A stretch of DNA of 64,000 bases from Bifidobacterium olomucense (GTDB taxonomy: Bacteria > Actinomycetota > Actinomycetes > Actinomycetales > Bifidobacteriaceae). The stretch lies in NCBI RefSeq assembly GCF_012932375.1, contig NZ_JAAIIG010000004.1, positions 124,001 through 188,000 of the forward strand, given 5' to 3'. Below, piece by piece: positions 56,382 to 64,000 of this stretch (position 1 is its first letter; every line of letters starts with the position of its first letter). The position numbers were made by a program, and so were the translations under genes. The notes beneath the pieces are model-generated. The model ran no database searches, was not told the origin of the DNA, and saw only the letters and a program-made list of their open reading frames with translations.

Positions 56382-57848
56382 ATGGCCAACGACTTCGACG
56401 AATCCTCCTCGAATGAGGAGTCCTCGCAAGGACTCTCATGGTGGTATTCGGCCGATCCGATGAGCCAGAACAAGGAAATCAAGACCGCTCGCCGCATCCG
56501 CCGCATATCGCTTGCGGATCGACTGCTCACCCATCCGGGCCGGCTGTCCATCCTGTACTTCTGCGTACTCATCGCACTGGTCACACTGCTGTTGCTATTG
56601 CCGTTCTCCACTCATGACTGGGTGTTCACCAATTTCCCCGTAGCGTTCTTCACTGCGGTTTCGGCACTGTCCACATGCGGCATCCCTGTGGTGAACACCG
56701 CCGAATACTGGTCCATGTTCGGCCAGGTGGTCATCCTCTTCTCCATCCAGTTCGGCGGCTTGGGCGTCATGACGTTCGCCTCCATCGTGGCGCTTGGCGT
56801 GTCCCGCCGACTCAAGGTGTCGCAACGCATGCTCACCGCCAGCGAGCTGGGCACCACCAAACTTTCCGAAATCAAAAGCGTGCTCACCGTGGTGTTGGGT
56901 ACTTCGATCATCGCCGAAGTCGTTACCTTCACCCTGCTGCTTCCCGAATTGTTCCGCGTCAATCGCGGACAGATCGGCCGAACGCTGTGGCAGGCATTGT
57001 TCTACGCCGTCTCCGCCTACAACAACACCGGCTTCACACCGGACGCCACCGGACTTCATGTGAACCGATGGGGTGTCGGATTGCCGATTCTCATCAGCGC
57101 ATTCGTGGGCACGCTCGGTTTCCCGGTAGTGCTGAACATCGTGCAAAGTGTACGCCGTAGGCTTAGCCCCAAACGATGGACCCTGCACACCAAACTCACC
57201 CTGGTCACCACCGGGATCCTGGTACTTACCTCCCTCGCCTGGTTCCTGCTGGTCGAATGGGGCAACGTCGCCCTCTTCCCCGCGGACGACCCTGGCATGA
57301 AACTCAGGCGTGCGTTGTCCGCCGCGGTAATGCCCCGTTCTGCGGGGTTCGATATCTCCTGGGTACCGGAGGTAACGCCTGAGACCAAGGTCTTCATGAG
57401 TCTGCTGATGTTCATCGGCGCCGGCTCTTCATCGACCGCCGGCGGTATTCGTGTCACGACGTTCGCCGTGATCATTCTTATCTGCGGCGCCTCGTTCACC
57501 GGCCACCGTGACGTGGTCGTGTTCCGTCGTCGCATTCCCCGACGCATACAGATGACCGCCGTGTCGGTAACCACTGCGTGCTTCGCGTTGGTGATCGTCG
57601 GTGCCACCTCGTTGATGTTTGTGACCGGATGCGATTTCGTGGACGCCGTGTTCGAAGCGTGCTCGGCATTCTCCTTGGGCGGATATTCCGTAGGAGTGGC
57701 CAGTGCCGGCAATCCCAGCAGCATGTTTATTCTCGCCGGCGAAATGATCGTCGGCAGGCTCGGGCCGCTTACCATCGCGTACGCGATCAGCAGACCGATG
57801 GCCCCGGAGCCGATCCGCTACCCGCAGGAAAACATCATCGTCGGCTAG
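56382..57848 (+). CDS. TrkH/KtrB-family potassium transporter membrane subunit
   Basis: The 488-residue protein has eight or more TM helices and the repeated K-channel-like selectivity loops: SALSTCGIPVV, SAYNNTGFTPD, PRSAGFDI and SAFSLGGYSVG. A charged N-terminal extension of about 60 residues precedes the first helix. It imports K+ (often with Na+ or H+) together with the TrkA/KtrA gate encoded next. I chose the ATG at 56382; the purines upstream (AAAGGCAGGACA) are acceptable. Confidence 0.93.
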   Translation: MANDFDESSSNEESSQGLSWWYSADPMSQNKEIKTARRIRRISLADRLLTHPGRLSILYFCVLIALVTLLLLLPFSTHDWVFTNFPVAFFTAVSALSTCGIPVVNTAEYWSMFGQVVILFSIQFGGLGVMTFASIVALGVSRRLKVSQRMLTASELGTTKLSEIKSVLTVVLGTSIIAEVVTFTLLLPELFRVNRGQIGRTLWQALFYAVSAYNNTGFTPDATGLHVNRWGVGLPILISAFVGTLGFPVVLNIVQSVRRRLSPKRWTLHTKLTLVTTGILVLTSLAWFLLVEWGNVALFPADDPGMKLRRALSAAVMPRSAGFDISWVPEVTPETKVFMSLLMFIGAGSSSTAGGIRVTTFAVIILICGASFTGHRDVVVFRRRIPRRIQMTAVSVTTACFALVIVGATSLMFVTGCDFVDAVFEACSAFSLGGYSVGVASAGNPSSMFILAGEMIVGRLGPLTIAYAISRPMAPEPIRYPQENIIVG

Positions 57849-57938
57849 ATACGGTCAATCATCTGATTGGAATCGGTCAGACCAGGTCAGAACAAGCATT
57901 GCACTCATCACCAGCAACCACATAAGGAGCACAATCAC

Positions 57939-58610
57939 ATGGCAGCACAATCACATGGCAGCAAAAGCAGCAAAAGCGTGCTGGTCATTGGACTGGGACG
58001 CTTCGGCGGATCAGTGGCATCGACTCTGGACCTTATGGGTCAGGATGTGCTCGCCATTGACAAGGATCCGGAAATCGTGGCGCGCTGGAGCGCGCATCTG
58101 CCTACCATCCAAGCCGATATGACCGATGTGATGGCCATCGAGCAGATCGATGCCTCCCAGTTCGACACGGCCGTCGTGGCCATCGGCGACAGCATCGAGG
58201 CATCCGTGATCATCACCGGCAATCTGCTGGACGCCGGCATCTCCGACCTATGGGCCAAGTCGGTTTCACAGGAGCATGCACGTATCCTGCAGCGCATCGG
58301 CGCCCGCCATATCATCAACGCGGAAACCGACGCCGGCAAGCGTGTGGGTCACCTGGTAGCCGGTAATTATCTGGATTACATCGAAATCGACGGCCCGTAC
58401 ACCGTAGTGAAAATTCACACCCCGCTGTACGCAGTGGGCCGCAGCATCGAGGATGTGCAGGTGCATGACAAGTACGGCGTGACCGTGGTAGGCGTCAAGG
58501 CCCCGGGCAAGGAATTCCAATACGGCTCGAAGGAGCTGATCATGCATCGCAACGATGAATTGATCCTCATGGGCAAGCAGGACCAGATCGATCATTTCAT
58601 CCAAGGCTGA
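57939..58610 (+). CDS. TrkA/KtrA-family potassium channel regulatory subunit
   Basis: The 223-residue cytosolic RCK protein gates the TrkH channel. The Rossmann fold is at the N-terminus with GLGRFG (18-23) and VLAIDKDPEIV, and a C-terminal TrkA_C domain is at about 145-220. AAGGAG lies about 10 bases before the ATG. A 16-base tandem duplication (57931-57946 and 57947-57962) covers the start region and creates a second, out-of-frame ATG at 57955. Confidence 0.93.
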   Translation: MAAQSHGSKSSKSVLVIGLGRFGGSVASTLDLMGQDVLAIDKDPEIVARWSAHLPTIQADMTDVMAIEQIDASQFDTAVVAIGDSIEASVIITGNLLDAGISDLWAKSVSQEHARILQRIGARHIINAETDAGKRVGHLVAGNYLDYIEIDGPYTVVKIHTPLYAVGRSIEDVQVHDKYGVTVVGVKAPGKEFQYGSKELIMHRNDELILMGKQDQIDHFIQG

Positions 58611-58790
58611 AGGCGGCTGAGCTGTGTCTCGCGCACAATACCGGATATCGGCACGGCCGGCGGTTTGCGCACGACACCCTCTACCTGAATACCGTATGAA
58701 TAGTCGATGAATACATGATGATCACATCGTGAACGTTCGTACAATGCCATATTCCTGTCTTCCTAGGGTGAAGAAAGGGGGCATAAGCAC

Positions 58791-59468
58791 ATGAGCGATC
58801 ATCCACAGACTTGTATATCGGTACATGGCGGAACATACGGGACCATCGCGATCAGCCAACATTCACGACTTGAGGACGGCGAACGTTTCCGCACCATGCT
58901 GGTTACCAGCGAACTTGAGGCAGACGAAATCAACGGTGATGAATTAATCGTCGCCAATGGTGCGGTGCGATGTACCGGCGATGTTACCGTACCGACTATT
59001 TCCGGCCGTGGACAACTGGATATCGGCGGCAACATCGTCTGCAATCAGATGACATTCACCGGTACCGTGCATTGCGAGGGCGATATTCGATGTAACGGAA
59101 CGCTATCGGTCAATGGTTCACTCAAAAACGCACAGCATATCAGCGCACAAACCGTGCATCTCAATGGGGTCCTGCACGGACGTGACATCGCAGGTCAAGA
59201 GCTGGAAGTGCAACCATTGCGCAGCCAGATGTTCTCCCGATTCAATATGAACGAATATGAATCCGGCCGCTCCGTCGCCACCATCAATGCCTCCACCGTA
59301 CGAGCACGAGGACTGACCTGTCGTCTGATGCATGCCGATTCGGTCACATTACGTGAAGGCAGCACTGTGGAGCATGCCACATGCACCGTCTCACTTGGCA
59401 CTGATCGAACTTCCAGCGTTCTGCTGATGGGGCATAATTGCAGGCGGATTCATCTCAAAACAGCGTAA
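58791..59468 (+). CDS. Bactofilin-like / polymer-forming beta-helix protein
   Basis: The 225-residue protein is made of short regular repeats with frequent Gly, Val, Ile and Thr (DELIVANGAVRCTGDVTVPTISG, GTVHCEGDIRCNGTLSVNGSL). They suit a right-handed beta-solenoid of the bactofilin/polymer-forming cytoskeletal family. No signal peptide or TM helix is seen, so it is probably cytosolic. Six or more cysteines is unusual. AAGGGGG precedes the ATG. The stop overlaps the converging tlyA gene by 19 bases. The family assignment is by repeat pattern. Confidence 0.65.
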   Translation: MSDHPQTCISVHGGTYGTIAISQHSRLEDGERFRTMLVTSELEADEINGDELIVANGAVRCTGDVTVPTISGRGQLDIGGNIVCNQMTFTGTVHCEGDIRCNGTLSVNGSLKNAQHISAQTVHLNGVLHGRDIAGQELEVQPLRSQMFSRFNMNEYESGRSVATINASTVRARGLTCRLMHADSVTLREGSTVEHATCTVSLGTDRTSSVLLMGHNCRRIHLKTA

Positions 59469-60223
59469 AGCAGATACTCCGCATTGCCATGCGTACCGGC
59501 GATAGGACTGTCCGCGGTGGACTGCACATCCAAACCATGCTGTTGCGCACACTCTACGACGTCAGCCAGCGCCTGTTCGCGCAGCGTCCGGTCTTCGACG
59601 ATTCCGTTTTTCCCCAAGCCCTCGCGACCGACCTCGAACTGTGGTTTGACCAGCAGTACGATATGCGCGCCAGGGGCTGCAATCCTCGCGATAACCGGGA
59701 TTACGTAGGTCAGGGAAATAAACGAAACGTCCGAAACGATCATTTCAGGGGCGAAAGGCAAATCATCGGATTTGACCTCACGTATGTTGACGCCGCTCAT
59801 TTCGATCACACGATCATCGTTGGCGATACGCTGGTCAAGCTGCCCATGCCCTACATCCAAGGCGATGACTTGTGCCGCACCGTTACGCAACAGGACTTCC
59901 GTAAAACCGCCGGTGGATGCGCCGATGTCGAGGCAGCGCAGTCCACGCGGTTCAGGCAGTCCTGATGAAGCAAACGCGGTAAATGCGCCGATCAATTTGT
60001 AGGCGCCGCGGGAGACGTAGTCGTCTCCCTTGTCGACAGCAAGTTGATTATGACCTGCCTTGACCATGAATGATGGTTTGGTGATGGTCATGCCATTCAC
60101 ACGTACATGGCCTGATTTGATAAGCCGTTGCGCCTTGGCCCGGGACTCCACCAATCCGGAAGCAACCAGCATCAGATCAAGCCGATCCAGTGAAGTGGAT
60201 GAGTCAAGCATCTGTTCGCTCAT
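59450..60223 (-). CDS. tlyA: TlyA-family 2'-O-rRNA methyltransferase
   Basis: The 257-residue protein has an N-terminal S4 RNA-binding domain (about 13-75; LDLMLVASGLVESRAKAQRLIKSG). An FtsJ-like SAM methyltransferase domain follows (LDIGASTGGFTEVLL near 97, LDVGHGQL, SDVSFISL, LLVKPQFE). The K-D-K-E set fits ribose methylation as in mycobacterial TlyA, which is linked to capreomycin susceptibility. It is probably in an operon with the 55-residue ORF and the HAD gene upstream. Confidence 0.94.
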   Translation of the reverse strand: MSEQMLDSSTSLDRLDLMLVASGLVESRAKAQRLIKSGHVRVNGMTITKPSFMVKAGHNQLAVDKGDDYVSRGAYKLIGAFTAFASSGLPEPRGLRCLDIGASTGGFTEVLLRNGAAQVIALDVGHGQLDQRIANDDRVIEMSGVNIREVKSDDLPFAPEMIVSDVSFISLTYVIPVIARIAAPGAHIVLLVKPQFEVGREGLGKNGIVEDRTLREQALADVVECAQQHGLDVQSTADSPIAGTHGNAEYLLYAVLR

Positions 60224-60320
60224 GGTAATCGATTCTTGGTTTCAATGGGTAAAGCACATCGTCTAGGACACTGTCGTGCCTCTGTTGGATTGATCGCCCC
60301 TACTTGTCGGTCTTTGCCGG

Positions 60321-60488
60321 TTACCTGCGCAAAGCATCCAGTTCGCGCTGCAGCCCAGCGAGTACGTCACGATATGTTTCGAGTTGTCGCTCGATAGGCT
60401 GATGCTCAATGTCCTCAAGCCCGGGGAATCGCTGCATGAGCGGCATACGCTCCCCCGGCTTGTGGTTAGACGATTGTTGTTCAGCCAT
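60321..60488 (-). CDS. 55-residue ORF between the HAD gene and tlyA
   Basis: This small ORF starts 3 bases after the HAD stop and encodes MAEQQSSNHKPGERMPLMQR, FPGLEDIEHQPIERQLETY and RDVLAGLQRELDALRR. The C-terminal half would form an amphipathic helix. There is no ribosome binding site, but the spacing suggests translational coupling. Small helical proteins of this kind occur between a HAD and tlyA in other actinobacteria (family knowledge, not verified here). Function unknown. Confidence 0.7.
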   Translation of the reverse strand: MAEQQSSNHKPGERMPLMQRFPGLEDIEHQPIERQLETYRDVLAGLQRELDALRR

Positions 60489-60491
60489 CGA

Positions 60492-61535
60492 TCAATGTTC
60501 CAGGGCAAAGGTCGGAACCGACGAGGCATCCAGCAATGCCTCACCTTTGTCACTGGCCTCCCATGAGGCGCACAACGCGGCGCGCAACGCATCCACGCTG
60601 GTCGCATCGCTGGCATGGATGCTGCCGTTTTCGAACCATGCGCATTCGTGACGGCACTGCCAGGTGCCATCCTCGGCTCGCACCGGTTCAGGCTGCACTT
60701 CCAACAGGCCACGCAAATCCGGGCTCACGAATGTGGGGCGCAGATGTGCGGGGGCAAGCATGAGCTCGGTAGGATCGGTGACGCCGGTCAGCACAGCCAA
60801 CGAATCGTAACCGCCTCGGTTGCCGGCTTCGATATCCGTGTCCAGACGATCACCGATGGCGATCGACGCGTCTTTGGCCACAAGATCATGGCCTTCCGCA
60901 GCATTCAATTCACGAGCCTCGTCATACATGAATGATTCAGGCTTGCCGGCGGATGCCACTGGTTCGACACCCGTGGCGGCGATCACGGCACGAATCATCG
61001 AGCCGCATCCGGGAGCGATGCCCAGCTCGCGAGGAATAGTCAGATCACGATTGGTGACGAAATAGGTTGCACCGGCCTCGACCGCAAACGCGACATCGGC
61101 CATCATCTGCCAAGTCATCTGCGGATACCAGCCCTGAATCACCGCATCCGGATGATCTTCCGGACCGTTCACCACGGTCAGACCGTTACGACTCACCTCT
61201 TCACGCAGATGTTCGGCACCCAATACCAGTACTTTGGCACCTTTCGGCATCGCTTTGGCAACCATACGTGCGGCCACCACCGAAGAGGTGATGACCTGCC
61301 AAGGCTGTACGTCAAGACCGAAACCTTTGAGCTGATCCGCAACTACCTGCTGGAACCGTGAGGAATTGTTCGTCGTGTACTCGATGGTCATACCCGTCTG
61401 CTCGGCGGCACGAATCGAGTCGGCGGCGTGGTCCACCGGATTCTTGCCCCGATACACCACGCCATCCAAGTCCAGCAACGCCAGTTGATAGGTCTCAGCC
61501 AGCGGTCGGTCTGTTCCTTTGAGGAAACGAGTCAT
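60492..61535 (-). CDS. HAD-superfamily IIA (NagD-like) hydrolase
   Basis: The protein has about 347 residues. Motif I is LLDLDGVVYRG (Asp22, Asp24), motif II is YTTNNSSR, and a C2 cap lies between motifs II and III. The Lys in SAGKPESFMYDEA and motif IV IAIGDRLDTDIEAG are present. It is longer than NagD by a C-terminal domain of about 70 residues (CRHECAWFENGSIHASDATSV), which is typical of actinobacterial homologues beside tlyA. The substrate is unknown. The ATG at 61535 is 12 bases after the upstream stop. Confidence 0.9.
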   Translation of the reverse strand: MTRFLKGTDRPLAETYQLALLDLDGVVYRGKNPVDHAADSIRAAEQTGMTIEYTTNNSSRFQQVVADQLKGFGLDVQPWQVITSSVVAARMVAKAMPKGAKVLVLGAEHLREEVSRNGLTVVNGPEDHPDAVIQGWYPQMTWQMMADVAFAVEAGATYFVTNRDLTIPRELGIAPGCGSMIRAVIAATGVEPVASAGKPESFMYDEARELNAAEGHDLVAKDASIAIGDRLDTDIEAGNRGGYDSLAVLTGVTDPTELMLAPAHLRPTFVSPDLRGLLEVQPEPVRAEDGTWQCRHECAWFENGSIHASDATSVDALRAALCASWEASDKGEALLDASSVPTFALEH

Positions 61536-61546
61536 TCCCGATGCTT

Positions 61547-63196
61547 TCACTCTGCGGGCTGTTCAGTCGGTTCGTCTGCGGAATCGTTCGTCTCATCCGT
61601 AGCGTCTTCGCCCGATTCGGTCGGCTCATCGGCTGATTCGTCCTCAGATGCGCTCTCCTCGTCCTCAACGTCCTCGGTCTCGGATTCGCCCACTTCGGGT
61701 TCGGGATCCGGCGCATACTGGGCGTCTTCCGGATCGATGCCCAACTTCTCCAGTACCTCGGTATCGTCGGTGATATCGGCCAGATCGTGGTCAATCACCA
61801 CATCGTCGCTGTTCTCATCGATCTCTTCGTCAGCATACTGGCCTTCAAGACGATCCAGCAGATCGTCGAGCTTAACGGCCTCATCGGAGCGTCCCGCTTC
61901 TTCCAGGAAATACTGCTCGGCCTGTACGGCGCGCATACGGTACTCGCCGGGAAGTCCTTGGGAGCGGGCCACGGTGTGGGCCACCTCAATGGCCTTGTCC
62001 CACAATTCCAAATCGCCCAGAGCACCGGCGTAGACCAGGAACATCTCGACCTTGGGAGCACCATGCAGCTGCTTGCCTTCATCAGACAACGCCATTTCCA
62101 CGGCCTTCTTCGGGTTACCCACGCCACGCTCGCAGTCGGCGATGAACGGCAGGTAGTCCAGGAAACCATTCATACGGTAGGCGGTACGGAACTCGCGCAG
62201 GGCCAGCTTGTAGTCCCCCTGACGGTAGGCCACAAAAGCCAGCGTCTCACGTGCGAAGTCGATACGGGAGGCCTGACGGGCAACCCACTTGGCATGTTCG
62301 AGAGCTGCGGATGGATCGGTCTCCTCCAGCGCAAAGGCCGCAAGAATATGCAAACCGATGTTCTCTGCGTGCTCCTTGGACAGGCCGCGCAGACGCTCCT
62401 TCTCCTCACGGGAAAGCATCGACCATTCCATGCCCTTGGGCATCTTGGGCTCATTGGGACGGCGCGCAGTATACGGGTTCTGCGAGGGGAAGCTCATCGT
62501 GCCGTCGGAGTTGCGGCGCGGACGGCTCATGTATTCGCCGCGCTTCTGCTCGCGATACTCGCGCTTCTCCTGATCAGTGAACTCGCGACGCTCACCATCG
62601 CGGCGATCGTTGCGGAAGTCCTTGCGATCGTCGCGACGATCATCGCGACGGAAATCACGACGTTCACCGTCACGCTTGAAACCACGGTTGTCACGTCGAT
62701 CGTCATCATGGCGGAAGTTGCGGCGTTCACCGTCGCGGTGGAAATCACGACGATCGTTGTCGCGATGGAAGTTGCGACGTTCGCCATCAGTATGCTGGTA
62801 GCGCGGGTTTTCACCGGCTTCGCCATCGCGACGCGGCTTGAAACCGCCGTCGCGACGCGGCCCCTTGTGGAAGCCGCCGTCACGGCGGAAGCCACCACGC
62901 TCGCCATCCTTGCGGAAACCGCCCTTGTGGAAGCCGCCGGACTTGCCATAGGACTTGTGGAAGCCACCACGGCTGTTCTCATTGCCTTCACCATCGCGGC
63001 GCGATGAGAAACCTTCGCCATCACGGCGACGAGGCTTGAAACCTTCACCGTCGCGACGCGGCTTGAAACCGCCCTTGCCACGGGATCCGCCGAACGACTT
63101 GCCGCCGTTGCCGCGCGGCTTGAAGCCTTTGCCGCCACGGTTGGACGGACGACGATCTCCGTACGACTTGCCGGAACGTTCGTTACCTTCTGCCAT
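61547..63196 (-). CDS. RGG/RDG-rich disordered protein with TPR-like core
   Basis: The 549-residue protein has three parts. Residues 1-235 form an Arg/Gly/Asp/Phe-rich disordered region with many copies of RRDGE, GGFHK and RRDFHRD-type motifs. A helical TPR-like core occupies about 260-430 (HILAAFALEETDPSAALEHAKWVARQA). Residues 435-549 form an acidic Glu/Asp/Ser tail. RGG regions typically bind RNA, and the core suggests protein contacts, so a translation- or RNA-related scaffold is plausible next to tyrS. AAGGAA precedes the ATG. Confidence 0.85.
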   Translation of the reverse strand: MAEGNERSGKSYGDRRPSNRGGKGFKPRGNGGKSFGGSRGKGGFKPRRDGEGFKPRRRDGEGFSSRRDGEGNENSRGGFHKSYGKSGGFHKGGFRKDGERGGFRRDGGFHKGPRRDGGFKPRRDGEAGENPRYQHTDGERRNFHRDNDRRDFHRDGERRNFRHDDDRRDNRGFKRDGERRDFRRDDRRDDRKDFRNDRRDGERREFTDQEKREYREQKRGEYMSRPRRNSDGTMSFPSQNPYTARRPNEPKMPKGMEWSMLSREEKERLRGLSKEHAENIGLHILAAFALEETDPSAALEHAKWVARQASRIDFARETLAFVAYRQGDYKLALREFRTAYRMNGFLDYLPFIADCERGVGNPKKAVEMALSDEGKQLHGAPKVEMFLVYAGALGDLELWDKAIEVAHTVARSQGLPGEYRMRAVQAEQYFLEEAGRSDEAVKLDDLLDRLEGQYADEEIDENSDDVVIDHDLADITDDTEVLEKLGIDPEDAQYAPDPEPEVGESETEDVEDEESASEDESADEPTESGEDATDETNDSADEPTEQPAE

Positions 63197-63272
63197 CTAC
63201 GATTCCTTACTTGTGCTTACGTTACTGGAGTATTGATGAAAGTATTGGCACTGACGAGGTCAGCGCTTGTCC

Positions 63273-64000
63273 TCAGTGCTTTTCGACCGCGCCGAGCGCC
63301 TTCTTGCCACGGCGAATGAGTGCGAAACGGCCAGCGAGGAAATCCCCCTCGCCCAACACCTGTTCCTCATCCTCGACGCGATTGTTGTTGAGATACACAC
63401 CACCGGACTTGATGGCGCGACGCGCCTCAGAAGCGGACTTGAACAAACCAGCCGCCTGGGCGGAGTCGATCACGCGGTCGCCCGGCTTGGCGGACGGGAA
63501 CACGTGTTCGCCGTTTTCGTCAACGATCTTGAACCCATCCAACACGGATTCGAGTGTTTCCTCATCGATGTCCGCAAGATTGCCGCCACGGCCGAACAAC
63601 GCGCCAGACGCATCGATTGCGGCCTGCGTGGCCGACTCGCCATGCACGAAACTCGTAACCTCCCAGGCAAGGGTCTTCTGCGCTTCGCGAGCGCCCGGAT
63701 TGGTTTTCGACTCCTCGACCAGACGTTCGATCTCCGCCTTGGGCAGGAAGGTGAAGGCCTTCAGGAGGCTTTCCATCTCCACATCCGGGCGGTTGATCCA
63801 GAACTGGTAGAACTTGTAGGGGCTGAGCATGGTTGGATCGAGCCAGACGGCGTTGCCTTCGGACTTACCGAACTTCTTGCCTTGCGCATCAGTGATGATC
63901 GGGCTGGTGAACACGTTCACGTCCACACCACGCACTTTGTGGATCAGGTCAAGACCGGAGGTCAGGTTGCCCCACTGGTCGGAGCCGCCGAGCTCAAGCG
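63273..64000 (-). CDS. tyrS: Tyrosyl-tRNA synthetase, partial (5' end outside window)
   Basis: The frame is open at the window edge and reads [21 protein letters not shown], the class I TyrRS tyrosine/ATP-binding segment. KFGKSEG follows, the KMSKS-equivalent loop. The C-terminal S4 RNA-binding domain ([21 protein letters not shown]) ends the protein. It charges tRNA-Tyr. GCACTGA/TCAGTGC (63248-63254 and 63273-63279) forms a possible terminator that includes the stop codon. Confidence 0.96.
   Translation of the reverse strand, partial: LELGGSDQWGNLTSGLDLIHKVRGVDVNVFTSPIITDAQGKKFGKSEGNAVWLDPTMLSPYKFYQFWINRPDVEMESLLKAFTFLPKAEIERLVEESKTNPGAREAQKTLAWEVTSFVHGESATQAAIDASGALFGRGGNLADIDEETLESVLDGFKIVDENGEHVFPSAKPGDRVIDSAQAAGLFKSASEARRAIKSGGVYLNNNRVEDEEQVLGEGDFLAGRFALIRRGKKALGAVEKH

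Noticed and set aside
58725..58745. GAACGTTCGTAC as a third LexA box upstream of the bactofilin-like gene
   Set aside because: The half-sites are adjacent without the 4-base spacer, so it does not fit the box shape seen at the two stronger sites.
61787..63007. 406-codon plus-strand ORF opposite the RGG/TPR gene
   Set aside because: Val/Ala/Thr-rich mirror of the Arg/Asp repeats; the minus-strand protein has a ribosome binding site and a structured core.

Overview
The window looks like chromosomal DNA from a Bifidobacterium, most likely of the longum group. Reasons: high-GC actinobacterial coding style, two WhiB proteins, CarD, a PdtaS-type kinase, DUF5719/DUF501/UPF0182 proteins, and a palindromic intergenic repeat whose reverse translation contains the peptide AYGQPTGLSAS that I associate with this group. 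It is mostly conserved housekeeping DNA. There is no CRISPR array, prophage or intact insertion sequence. Layout: (1) 1-3066, a zinc-type ABC importer (substrate-binding protein cut by the window edge, ATPase, permease) with a Zur-like operator inside the locus. (2) 3088-4320, ispF and carD. (3) 4497-8567, glgB and a two-component system. (4) 8617-9092, a UmuD-like S24 peptidase behind a 52-bp palindrome centred on a LexA-like box. (5) 8999-11111, comF, a HAD hydrolase and a degenerate metallopeptidase-family protein. (6) 11148-20344, an envelope/regulation block: DUF5719, a giant GT2 membrane glycosyltransferase, WhiB, an LCP ligase, an orphan EccC/FtsK-like ATPase and a second WhiB. (7) 20548-25690, a PdtaS-type kinase, a serine hydrolase beside its apparently dead zinc-ribbon paralogue, and a TrhA/hemolysin III protein. 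(8) 25779-31659, greA, an FKBP, a membrane protein, a repeat element beside tRNA-Leu(UAA), ppx, DUF501, an FtsB-like protein and eno. (9) 31887-41247, an aldo/keto reductase, mfd, pth, a GNAT and a UPF0182 protein. (10) 41417-48671, a GH3 protein, nadD, an unknown gene, proA, glyA and thrC. (11) 48756-48928, three palindromes on an exact 61-bp period. (12) 48970-51717, a GntR-controlled ABC-2 exporter operon. (13) 51962-64000, a GNAT, a HAD, and a tyrS / RGG-TPR protein / HAD / 55-residue ORF / tlyA / nadK / recN series interrupted by an opposite-strand trkH, trkA and bactofilin-like block. How the parts connect: two near-identical LexA-like boxes (8636-8649 and 56189-56202) share an 18-base core. 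They would place the UmuD-like gene and the nadK-recN operon in one SOS regulon. The UmuD-like gene adds a self-complementary arm pair that would hide its ribosome binding site in any read-through transcript but not in its own transcript. Other unusual elements are the three phased palindromes, the tRNA-flanked repeat element with an 18-bp inverted copy of the tRNA 3' end, the active/dead hydrolase pair, and an enolase terminator lying directly against the ftsB-like start codon. All calls come from reading the sequence; no database search was possible.
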